Notes under the pieces: model-generated
What the model saw: the letters and a program-made list of their open reading frames with translations, nothing else
Databases searched by the model: none
Told to the model about the DNA's origin: nothing
From: Methylomonas koyamae
Lineage (GTDB): Bacteria > Pseudomonadota > Gammaproteobacteria > Methylococcales > Methylomonadaceae
Length of the DNA: 37,959 nt
Reading direction: 5' to 3'
NCBI RefSeq assembly: GCF_001644025.1
Contig: NZ_LUUK01000056.1
Coordinates: 1-37,959, forward strand
Position numbers and translations under genes: made by a program
Part shown: one piece after another, positions 1 to 9,385 of the stretch
How the letters are laid out: each line of letters starts with the position of its first letter
How positions within the stretch are numbered: the stretch's first letter is position 1

Positions 1-30
1 ACGGCAACAGCCCCTAGTTTGTCCTGGTTG

Positions 31-50
31 GTTTTGGTTGGTTTTGGTTG
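31..50. repeat. 10-bp tandem repeat (GTTTTGGTTG)
   Basis: The unit GTTTTGGTTG occurs twice in direct succession, preceded by a partial copy ending in TGGTTG at 25-30. This gives about 2.5 units of a G/T-only strand. A similar GGTTTTGGTTTTTG stretch recurs at about 1515-1528, just after the TIR-FGE gene. Function unknown. Confidence 0.7.
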
Positions 51-74
51 GGGGCGTTCCCCGGTTAGAGCGCC

Positions 75-100
75 GTTCCCTGAGCGGAGTCGAAGGGAAC
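75..100. repeat. Inverted repeat, dispersed-repeat type
   Basis: GTTCCCT at 75-81 is the exact reverse complement of AGGGAAC at 94-100; the 12-base centre is GAGCGGAGTCGA. From memory, elements with a GAGCGGAGTCGA-like core flanked by short complementary arms are scattered through intergenic DNA of many bacteria. This is the only copy I see in the window. Confidence 0.6.
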
Positions 101-356
101 AGGCCACCCCCACGACAGCACCAATGCCGCAAGCCAGGCGAACTTCCACCCCACACCCAACGCATCGCCCGGTCTTGCGGTCGCTCCGGTTTTCCGAGAT
201 ATTAGCCACGCGCGGGCTTGGCAGACTGGACGAAAATCCGCGCCGATTTTTACTACTTTACTAATGCGACTTCACCTGTGATTTGGATGTTTCGGGTTGG
301 TATTCGCAATACTTTAGGATTTGACAGAAAATTTAATCAGAAACATTAAGGACGAC

Positions 357-1490
357 GTGGCCGACATTTTTTTAAGCTATCAGAAGAACGATTTGGCAAG
401 AATCAAGCCGTTGGCGGCCGCATTGAGCGCGCGCGGCTGGTCGGTGTTTTATGACCGCACCACACCTCCGGGCAAAACCTGGCGGCAGAAGATAGAAACC
501 GAATTGAGTATCTGCTCTTGCATGGTGGTGGCATGGTCTAAGTCTTCGATCGATTCGCACTGGGTGCTGGAGGAGGCCGACGAGGGGCGCGAGCGGGGAA
601 TATTGGTGCCGTGCTTGCTGGACGACGTGAAGCCACCTTTGGGTTTTCGCAGCATTCAAGCCGCCAACTTGCTCGATTGGCACGGCGATAACGAGTCAGC
701 CGGGCTGAAGCTGTTATGCGAGGTCATTCAGGATTTGCTGCCGACGGTGGCGCTCGAACCCCTGCCATCGGTTCTCCCTGGGACGGCACATAGCCCCGAT
801 TGGGTCATCGAACCCGAAATGATCATAATCCCCGCCGGCTCGTTTCAGATGGGTGGAGAGCAATCCAATTTCGAAAAACCGATTCACACTGTGACCTTCG
901 CCAAACCTTTTAAGTTGGGCAAATACCCGGTGACCTTCGCCGAGTACGACGTTTTTGTCGAACAAACCGGGCGTGTCAAGCCCCAAGACGAAGGCTGGGG
1001 ACATGGGCGGCGACCGGCCATCAATGTCAGTTGGCAAGATGCCGCGGATTATGCCGCTTGGCTGCGGGAAACGATCGGCCAACCCTACCGGCTGCCCAGC
1101 GAATCGGAATGGGAATATGCTTGCCGCGCAGGTAGTCGCGGCGAATTTTTCTGGGGCGACGATGCCGGTTTGGCTGACCACTATGCCTGGTTCGCCGAGA
1201 ATGCCGGCGGCAAAACTCAAGAGGTCGGGCTAAAGCCTGCCAATCCATTCGGTCTGCACGATATGACCGGCAATGTCTGGGAGTGGCTGCAGGATACTTG
1301 GCACAAAAACTACCAAGGCGCGCCTAACGACGGCCCGGCCTGGGTGGCTGGCGACGGCGGCCGGCGAGTGATCCGGAGCGGTTCCTGGGGCAATAGCATG
1401 GCCTCTCTCCGTTCGGCTCACCGCCTCTGGAACAGTCCGGAATACCGATTCAACTTCCTCGGCTTCCGTCTAGCCCAGGACTTACCCTAA
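357..1490 (+). CDS. TIR domain protein fused to FGE-sulfatase (C-type lectin fold) domain
   Basis: Residues 1-115 form a TIR domain: it opens ADIFLSYQKND and has a WxxxE motif (W69, E73), where bacterial TIR NADases carry their catalytic Glu. From about residue 150 to the end (377) is a formylglycine-generating-enzyme/SUMF1-type domain (IPAGSFQMGG, RLPSESEWEYACRAG, DMTGNVWEW, LGFRLAQ). The C-terminal core reads RSGSWGNSM, without the Cys that follows GSW/GSF in true FGEs, so oxidase activity is unlikely and a ligand-binding role is more probable. I chose GTG 357 because AAGGA lies 4 nt upstream and family members begin just before the DIFLSY strand; TTG 321 in frame has AGGA only 1 nt away. 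A terminator follows the stop. The C-terminal tail looks like a DGR variable region. Role in defence or signalling is inferred. Confidence 0.85.
   Translation: MADIFLSYQKNDLARIKPLAAALSARGWSVFYDRTTPPGKTWRQKIETELSICSCMVVAWSKSSIDSHWVLEEADEGRERGILVPCLLDDVKPPLGFRSIQAANLLDWHGDNESAGLKLLCEVIQDLLPTVALEPLPSVLPGTAHSPDWVIEPEMIIIPAGSFQMGGEQSNFEKPIHTVTFAKPFKLGKYPVTFAEYDVFVEQTGRVKPQDEGWGHGRRPAINVSWQDAADYAAWLRETIGQPYRLPSESEWEYACRAGSRGEFFWGDDAGLADHYAWFAENAGGKTQEVGLKPANPFGLHDMTGNVWEWLQDTWHKNYQGAPNDGPAWVAGDGGRRVIRSGSWGNSMASLRSAHRLWNSPEYRFNFLGFRLAQDLP
1380..1487 (+). other. Candidate DGR variable region (VR) at the 3' end of the TIR-FGE gene
   Basis: The last 36 codons follow the pattern of DGR target proteins with an FGE/C-lectin fold: GSW, then variable residues, LRSA-x-R-x-W-x-x-P-x-x-R-x-x-x-LGFRLA. 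Many variable positions are NNC codons that one or two adenine substitutions could derive from AAC (GGC, AGC, GCC, CAC, CTC, TAC, TTC, TTC), while the framework codons are not of that type. ATG and TCT do not fit adenine mutagenesis from AAC. No template repeat or reverse transcriptase is present in the window, so activity would need a remote element. Confidence 0.45.
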
Positions 1491-1534
1491 GCCCTTTGTC
1501 CTTTTACCCTTTTCGGTTTTGGTTTTTGCGTTGT

Positions 1535-1565
1535 CGAGCGGCCGTCAGGCCTCTCGCGATTTTTT
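1535..1565 (+). terminator. Rho-independent terminator after the TIR-FGE gene
   Basis: CGAG-C-GGCC (1535-1543), loop GTCA (1544-1547), then GGCC-T-CTCG (1548-1556): two 4-bp stems separated by one C/T mismatch. A run of six T follows at 1560-1565. It sits 45 bp after the TIR-FGE stop and touches the stop codon of the convergent gene. DGR target genes also often carry a hairpin just past the variable region, so it could serve both roles. Confidence 0.65.
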
Positions 1566-2052
1566 ACCGGCCAGCCGGGTCGTCGAAGGCCGCCGCGGTC
1601 AAGTCTTCCACTTGGGCGATCGCCGCCAGCGCTTTCGCGTAAATCAACAAATCCAGTTGCAGCGTTTTTAATTCGGCGCGGAACTCCCGGCAGCGTTCCG
1701 GCTGGTCGAAGGCGCCGGCCAAGGCCAGCTTGTGCCATTTCGCGGTAAACGGCCGGACGATTTGGTTTAAGACCACGATCGCCACCTTGCTGAATTGCTC
1801 GCAGTTGCGGCCCTGGCGGCGCAGAATCTCGCGGGTGATGCCAAACAGGCTGTGCACGCTGTTCAGCGCCGCTTGCTCGTCGCCGTCGCGGTCCGGCAAG
1901 GGCTGGGTGACGATGCGGGTCAGCAGTTCCACGTACAGTTCCCAGGCCGCGTCCTGGTCGGCGGTTTGTGCCTGCCATTCCGATTCGAAAAAGCCGGCCG
2001 TCAGCTTGATCTTGGTCAAGCCCCAATGTTCGAACCAATCTTTCAGCTTCAT
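1564..2052 (-). CDS. Conserved protein of unknown function (162 aa)
   Basis: The protein starts MKLKDWFEHWGL and is predicted to be mostly alpha-helical and soluble, with no signal peptide. Recognisable stretches are WELYVELLTRI, SLFGITREILRR, IVVLNQIVRPFTAKWHKL and the tail LAAIAQVEDLT. I have an impression of a conserved family beside TIR, FGE or other multidomain sensor genes but cannot name it. The start at 2052 is set by GGGAGG ending 6 nt before the ATG; the open frame continues upstream only as an antisense shadow of recX. It is convergent with the TIR-FGE gene (73 bp apart) and divergent from recX. Function unknown; a link with the TIR protein is only suggested by position. Confidence 0.8.
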   Translation of the reverse strand: MKLKDWFEHWGLTKIKLTAGFFESEWQAQTADQDAAWELYVELLTRIVTQPLPDRDGDEQAALNSVHSLFGITREILRRQGRNCEQFSKVAIVVLNQIVRPFTAKWHKLALAGAFDQPERCREFRAELKTLQLDLLIYAKALAAIAQVEDLTAAAFDDPAGR

Positions 2053-2153
2053 CAGCCGCCTCCCGAAGTTTGCTAGCGCGATTATAGCCGCTGCCCGGTC
2101 GCCGCGCCCGCGCGCATCGGGCCGGTATGCCGGTTTAAGGGGGCGGCTATCTG

Positions 2154-2162
2154 TGTGATAAT
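2154..2162 (+). promoter_or_regulatory. Extended -10 element before recX
   Basis: TGTGATAAT holds GATAAT (5 of 6 matches to TATAAT) with TG one base upstream. The -35 region is poor, as is common with extended -10 promoters. Transcription would begin near 2169, which favours the ATG at 2188 over the ATG at 2161 or GTG at 2155. Confidence 0.4.
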
Positions 2163-2187
2163 GTCCGCATTTTGCGGCCCGCGCCGA

Positions 2188-2676
2188 ATGACGGACGAAT
2201 CGATAGCCAACCCGCTGGAACGCCGCCAACGCATCGAGTCCATCTGCGTGCGCTTGCTGGCGCGCCGCGAGCACAGCCGCCGCGAGTTGCTGGACAAACT
2301 GGCGATGCGCGGTTTCGAGCGCGACGAGGTGGCGGCGGTGATCGACGATTTGAGCCGGCAAAACTGGCAAAACGACGCGCGCTACGCCGAATGCTATATC
2401 CGCGAGCGGATCGCCAAGGGCTACGGGCCGCTGCGGATCGCTTACGAATTGCAGCAGCGCGGCATTGCCGACGCCGATCTGGATGCGCGAGCCGAGGAAC
2501 AAGGCGGTTGGCTGAATCTGGCCTTGGATGTTTATGCGGGCAAATACGGCGATGAAACCTCGCTGCCGCCCAACGAATGGGCCAAACGCAGCCGGTTCTT
2601 GCAACAGCGCGGCTTTAGCGGCGAGACGATTAAGCGGGTGTTTGTGGTGTTGAAGATTAAAATGCGGAGTTCTTGA
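2188..2676 (+). CDS. recX: Regulatory protein RecX
   Basis: RecX binds inside the RecA filament groove and limits RecA strand exchange and LexA/UmuD cleavage. The 162-residue product is all-helical, with the repeated three-helix pattern of the family: RLLARREHSRRELLDKLAMRG, then YAECYIRERIAKGYGPLRIAYELQQRGI, then the C-terminal KRSRFLQQRGFSGETIKRVF. Length matches E. coli RecX (166). The frame opens at GTG 2155 with an ATG at 2161; I prefer ATG 2188 because a -10 element overlaps the earlier starts and family members begin close to this point. No strong Shine-Dalgarno supports any of the three. recA, usually directly upstream, is absent; in its place is the minus-strand unknown gene. alaS follows after a toxin-antitoxin pair. 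Confidence 0.92.
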   Translation: MTDESIANPLERRQRIESICVRLLARREHSRRELLDKLAMRGFERDEVAAVIDDLSRQNWQNDARYAECYIRERIAKGYGPLRIAYELQQRGIADADLDARAEEQGGWLNLALDVYAGKYGDETSLPPNEWAKRSRFLQQRGFSGETIKRVFVVLKIKMRSS

Positions 2677-2701
2677 CTCCGAATAGTGAAGCGATGGTAA
2701 T
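2673..2701 (+). promoter_or_regulatory. Putative promoter of the toxin-antitoxin operon
   Basis: TTGACT (2673-2678) and GGTAAT (2696-2701) are separated by 17 bp. The -35 hexamer overlaps the recX stop codon. The antitoxin start lies 66 bp past the -10, which leaves room for an autoregulatory operator, though I see no clear palindrome. Confidence 0.35.
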
Positions 2702-2766
2702 AGCTCGGATAACGGAAGTTGGTAACTAAGTACGACCGTATGTTGTTGCATTAAAGGATAGAGAAT

Positions 2767-2985
2767 ATGAAAGTGACGCTACCATTAAATGAAATGTCGG
2801 TCGCCGAGAAAATTGCCGCGATGGAAGCTTTATGGAATGACTTATCCATTCAGGCCGCTGAATATTCATCTCCTGATTGGCATGGTGAAATATTGATGGA
2901 GAGAACGCGTTTGGCGAAAGCCGGCTTGGTGGGGTTTACCGATTGGGACGAGGCAAAAAAGGAAATTCAAGATAGGATTCGATGA
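2767..2985 (+). CDS. Addiction-module antitoxin, RelB/StbD-like 'putative addiction module component' family
   Basis: A 72-residue acidic protein starting MKVTLPLNEMSVAEKIAAMEALWNDL. The LSVAEKIxxMExLWxDL signature and the helical C-terminus ending in WDEAKKEIQDRI fit the small TIGR02574-type antitoxin family, which neutralises ParE/RelE toxins and usually represses its own operon. AAAGGA lies 8 nt upstream. Its stop overlaps the start of the toxin gene by 4 nt (ATGA), the classic translational coupling of antitoxin and toxin. Confidence 0.85.
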   Translation: MKVTLPLNEMSVAEKIAAMEALWNDLSIQAAEYSSPDWHGEILMERTRLAKAGLVGFTDWDEAKKEIQDRIR

Positions 2986-3302
2986 AAATTCGCATCTTTG
3001 ACAATGCCAAGTTTGATTTGTTGGACGGTTTCGAGTTTTACGAACGACAGCAAAAGGGTGTCGGTCAGTACTTTTTAGACTCGCTGTCTGCTGATATCGA
3101 CTCTTTGGCGCTATATGCCGGCGTGCATCCCAAAAAGTTTGGCGATTTTTATTGGCTGTTGGCCAAGCGCTTCCCCTATGCGATTTACTATACCTTCGAT
3201 AGCGAGTTTGTTTCGGTTTTTGCGGTATTGGATTGTCGCCGCAATCCGACCAATATTCAAACCCGATTGGACAATGAGCGACATGGGCGGCAGAGTCAAT
3301 GA
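2982..3302 (+). CDS. RelE/ParE family toxin
   Basis: A 106-residue protein, MKIRIFDNAKFDLLDGFEFYERQQKGVGQYFLDSL..., with the ParE/RelE layout: N-terminal strand, two helices, then a beta-sheet with FPYAIYYTFDSEFVSVFAVLDCRRNP. The YAIYY...VFAVLDCRRNP end is typical of ParE-like toxins that poison gyrase; RelE-like ribosome-dependent mRNA cleavage cannot be excluded by sequence alone. AGGA precedes the ATG inside the antitoxin gene. The pair sits between recX and alaS, normally close neighbours, which suggests acquisition. Length is usual for the family and no key part is missing. Confidence 0.85.
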   Translation: MKIRIFDNAKFDLLDGFEFYERQQKGVGQYFLDSLSADIDSLALYAGVHPKKFGDFYWLLAKRFPYAIYYTFDSEFVSVFAVLDCRRNPTNIQTRLDNERHGRQSQ

Positions 3303-3313
3303 TCGCGTAGCCG

Positions 3314-3341
3314 TTGAATTTGTAACGTTGAATCATATTAG
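3314..3341 (+). promoter_or_regulatory. Putative alaS promoter
   Basis: TTGAAT (3314-3319) and TATTAG (3336-3341) are separated by 16 bp, just past the toxin stop. This would give alaS a promoter of its own with a leader of about 100 nt before the ATG at 3452. Match quality is moderate (4 of 6 in both hexamers). Confidence 0.3.
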
Positions 3342-3451
3342 CGAGCCTTAGATTAGTCCTAGGGTAAACCTCGAAAGGCTAAATGCGAGAATCAAACTCG
3401 ACCAACGAACGAATATTTTTGAAGAATATAAACATTAACGACCTAACCACC

Positions 3452-6061
<2,610 letters not shown>

Positions 6062-6128
6062 ATCAAGCGGCGGACTTTAGGGTTCGCCAAGAAATTCGAT
6101 TTCAAAAAGCCAATAAGGGCAAGAAAAC

Positions 6129-7349
6129 ATGGCATTGTACGTCTATAAGTTTGGCGGCACTTCCGTTGGTACGGTGGAACGTATCAAGGCGGTGGCCGAG
6201 AAAGTTAAAGCAGCCCACGACAAGGGCGATCAAATCGTCGTTGTGGTGTCGGCGATGAGCGGCGAAACCAACCGTTTGGTTGCGCTCGCCAAGGAAGTGC
6301 AGGTGCAACCGACCGACCGCGAGTTGGATGTGTTGTTGTCCACCGGCGAGCAAGTGACGATCGCGTTGTTGGCGATGGCCTTGCACCACCTGGGTGTCGA
6401 GGCTAAGTCCTATACCGGTCCGCAGGTGCGGATTCTGACCGACAGCGCTCACACCAAAGCGCGGATTCGCGAGATCGACGAAGCCAATATCCGCGCCGAT
6501 CTGGACGCCGGCCGGGTGGTTGTCGTCGCCGGATTCCAGGGCGTGGACGAGGACGGCAATATCACCACGCTGGGCCGCGGCGGCTCGGATACCACCGGCG
6601 TGGCATTGGCGGCGGCATTGAAAGCCGACGAATGCCATATCTATACCGACGTTGACGGCGTGTACACCACCGATCCGCGCGTGGTGCCGAAGGCCCGCCG
6701 GCTGGACCGGATCACGTTCGAGGAAATGCTGGAAATGGCTAGCCTGGGTTCGAAAGTCCTGCAAATCCGTTCGGTCGAATTCGCCGGTAAATACAACGTC
6801 AAACTGCGTGTGTTGTCTTCGTTCATGGAAGGCAACGGCACGCTTATCACCTACGAGGAATCAGAAATGGAAAAAGCGTTAATCTCAGGTATTGCCTTCA
6901 ATCGCGACGAGGCGAAACTGACGTTGACCGGCGTACCCGATCTGCCGGGCGTGGCGTCGAAAATCCTGGGACCGATCGCCGCCGAAAACATCGAAGTGGA
7001 CATGATCGTGCAAAATATTTCCGCGCACGGCACCACCGACTTTACCTTTACCGTCAACCGTAACGATTTTGCCCGCGCTCAAAAAGTCCTGGAGGGCTTA
7101 CGCGTCGAACTGGGCGGCAATACTGCGGTAATCGGCGATAACACGATTGTTAAAGTGTCCATCGTCGGCGTCGGCATGCGTTCGCACGCCGGCATCGCCA
7201 GCACCATGTTCAAGGTACTGGCCGACGAAGGCATTAACATTCAGATGATTTCGACCTCGGAGATCAAGATTTCGGTAGTCGTCGACGAGAAATATCTGGA
7301 ACTGGCGGTGCGTGCACTGCACACCGCGTTCGGGCTGGATCAAGAATAA
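6129..7349 (+). CDS. lysC: Aspartate kinase
   Basis: Phosphorylates aspartate, the first step to lysine, threonine, methionine and diaminopimelate. The kinase domain starts MALYVYKFGGTSVG and contains VVVVSAMSGETN, LSTGEQ, FQGVDEDGNITTLGRGGSDTTGVALAAAL and YTDVDGVYTTDPR. From about residue 260 come two ACT domains (GVPDLPGVASKILGPIA and SIVGVGMRSHAGIASTMFKVLADEGINIQMISTSEIKIS), the usual site of feedback inhibition by lysine and threonine. At 406 residues it is the monofunctional type. AAGGGCAAG precedes the start. An internal ATG at 6867 with its own ribosome site could give a separate regulatory subunit. alaS is upstream on the same strand; tgt converges downstream. Confidence 0.96.
   Translation: MALYVYKFGGTSVGTVERIKAVAEKVKAAHDKGDQIVVVVSAMSGETNRLVALAKEVQVQPTDRELDVLLSTGEQVTIALLAMALHHLGVEAKSYTGPQVRILTDSAHTKARIREIDEANIRADLDAGRVVVVAGFQGVDEDGNITTLGRGGSDTTGVALAAALKADECHIYTDVDGVYTTDPRVVPKARRLDRITFEEMLEMASLGSKVLQIRSVEFAGKYNVKLRVLSSFMEGNGTLITYEESEMEKALISGIAFNRDEAKLTLTGVPDLPGVASKILGPIAAENIEVDMIVQNISAHGTTDFTFTVNRNDFARAQKVLEGLRVELGGNTAVIGDNTIVKVSIVGVGMRSHAGIASTMFKVLADEGINIQMISTSEIKISVVVDEKYLELAVRALHTAFGLDQE
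6855..6869 (+). promoter_or_regulatory. Internal ribosome-binding site and start for a LysC beta-type subunit
   Basis: GAGGAA (6855-6860) lies 6 nt before an in-frame ATG (6867-6869, codon 247). Translation from there gives a 160-residue protein, MEKALISGIAFNRDEAKLTL..., consisting of just the two ACT domains. Heterotetrameric aspartokinases, for example LysC of Corynebacterium and Bacillus, make their beta subunit from such an internal start at a very similar position. Use here is inferred. Confidence 0.55.
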
Positions 7350-7380
7350 GATAAGGTTGGTCCGGGCCGTTTCGGTCCGT

Positions 7381-7430
7381 GCTCTGACAGAGCAAACACC
7401 GAGAGTAGGGGCGGCAAACGCCGCCCCTAC
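7381..7430. terminator. Two hairpins between convergent lysC and tgt, likely bidirectional terminator region
   Basis: GCTCT-GAC-AGAGC (7381-7393) is a perfect 5-bp hairpin. A second, stronger one is GTAGGGGCGGC (7405-7415), loop AAAC, GCCGCCCCTAC (7420-7430): 11 bp without mismatch. The second ends 9 bp before the tgt stop. Neither is followed by a T run, so they are not canonical intrinsic terminators; the GTAGGGGCGG arm also resembles dispersed intergenic repeats. Confidence 0.5.
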
Positions 7431-7439
7431 ACACCGCAA

Positions 7440-8608
<1,169 letters not shown>

Positions 8609-8663
8609 GCGAATAAATGACGGCGTTTGTGTAACGCCAAACCGAGGTTTAGCACTCGGAATC

Positions 8664-9176
8664 CTAGATGTCCATCAGCAACATCGGGATGCCGTACGTC
8701 ATCACGAAATAGCTGAACGCGAAGGCCACACTGGTGCCGGTGGGGTAGGTAAAAAAGCGCCGGAAGATGTAGCTGACGATGGCGATATACCAAATGACCA
8801 AAAATACCGCGAGGCCGATGCCGACTTCCTCGCGGTAGGGGTAATGTTTCATCACCAACCAAAAGTCCAGGCCTTCGGCGGCCACCGCTAGAGTCATGAT
8901 GAAGTTTTCGCAGACGAAAATCGACGTGTACAACTGGCTGAAGCGCGGCCATTGCTTTTCCTTCAGTAGCAGCAAGGCCACGCTGCTAAACGCCATGATG
9001 GTGCGGCCGGTCACTTCCAGGGTGCCGTCGGCCGGATCGGCGATCAAGCCTTCGACGATGCAGCCGGAGATAAAGTAAAAGGTCACGTTCTTCCACATGA
9101 ACGACTTAGGCGGCGTCAGTTCGGTCGGGTCGTTCAGAAACCAGCAGGATGAGAGGTATTTTAGTAATAAATTCAT
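8664..9176 (-). CDS. Conserved membrane protein of unknown function (170 aa)
   Basis: The product begins MNLLLKYLSSCWFLNDPTEL and has four or five hydrophobic helices: VTFYFISGCIVEGLIA, TIMAFSSVALLLL, FIMTLAVAAEGLDFWLV, GIGLAVFLVIWYIAIVSYIF and SVAFAFSYFVMTYGIPMLLM. I do not recognise the family. An in-frame ATG at 9230 would add 18 residues, but a perfect TATAAT on the minus strand (9234-9229) overlaps it and places a transcription start near 9222, so 9176 is preferred. No clear Shine-Dalgarno is seen at either. It lies between tgt and the diguanylate cyclase gene, all on the minus strand but with gaps of over 100 bp, so it is probably a single transcription unit. Confidence 0.75.
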   Translation of the reverse strand: MNLLLKYLSSCWFLNDPTELTPPKSFMWKNVTFYFISGCIVEGLIADPADGTLEVTGRTIMAFSSVALLLLKEKQWPRFSQLYTSIFVCENFIMTLAVAAEGLDFWLVMKHYPYREEVGIGLAVFLVIWYIAIVSYIFRRFFTYPTGTSVAFAFSYFVMTYGIPMLLMDI

Positions 9177-9385
9177 GGGCGTCAGTCGCGTAGCGAATTT
9201 CGGCTGGGACAAGTCGAAAAAGCCCGACATTATAGCGGCTACCGTCGGTAAACACGAAAACAGCTCGCAGGCCCAGCCGGCGGCGGTATCGTACGCGATG
9301 GCCGGTCGGGTAACGAGTGTGGCTAGGGGCTAAAAAAGCGGTCGAGCAACGCCGCGGGATCGGCCATTTAACCGCTCTCGGGCGC

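Larger units (their letters stand above)
1..320. other. Intergenic stretch with short repeats
   Basis: I see no convincing gene here. The only long open frame on the plus strand is Pro/Arg/Ser-rich, has no Shine-Dalgarno site and resembles no family I know. The stretch holds a short tandem repeat and a small inverted repeat, listed separately. The last 60 bases are AT-rich and may hold the promoter of the TIR gene that follows, but I cannot place its hexamers with confidence. Confidence 0.5.

Noticed and set aside
19-264. Open frame of 81 codons on the plus strand
   Set aside because: No Shine-Dalgarno, Arg/Pro/Ser-rich composition, and it runs through the repeat elements at 31-100.
811-1490. 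True formylglycine-generating enzyme activating a sulfatase
   Set aside because: The Cys after the GSW motif is missing and no sulfatase gene is in the window.
1487-2038. Minus-strand frame of 183 codons over the unknown gene
   Set aside because: It overlaps the frame 1564-2052 that has a strong ribosome site and sensible protein; this one is Arg/Gly/Pro-rich as expected of a shadow.
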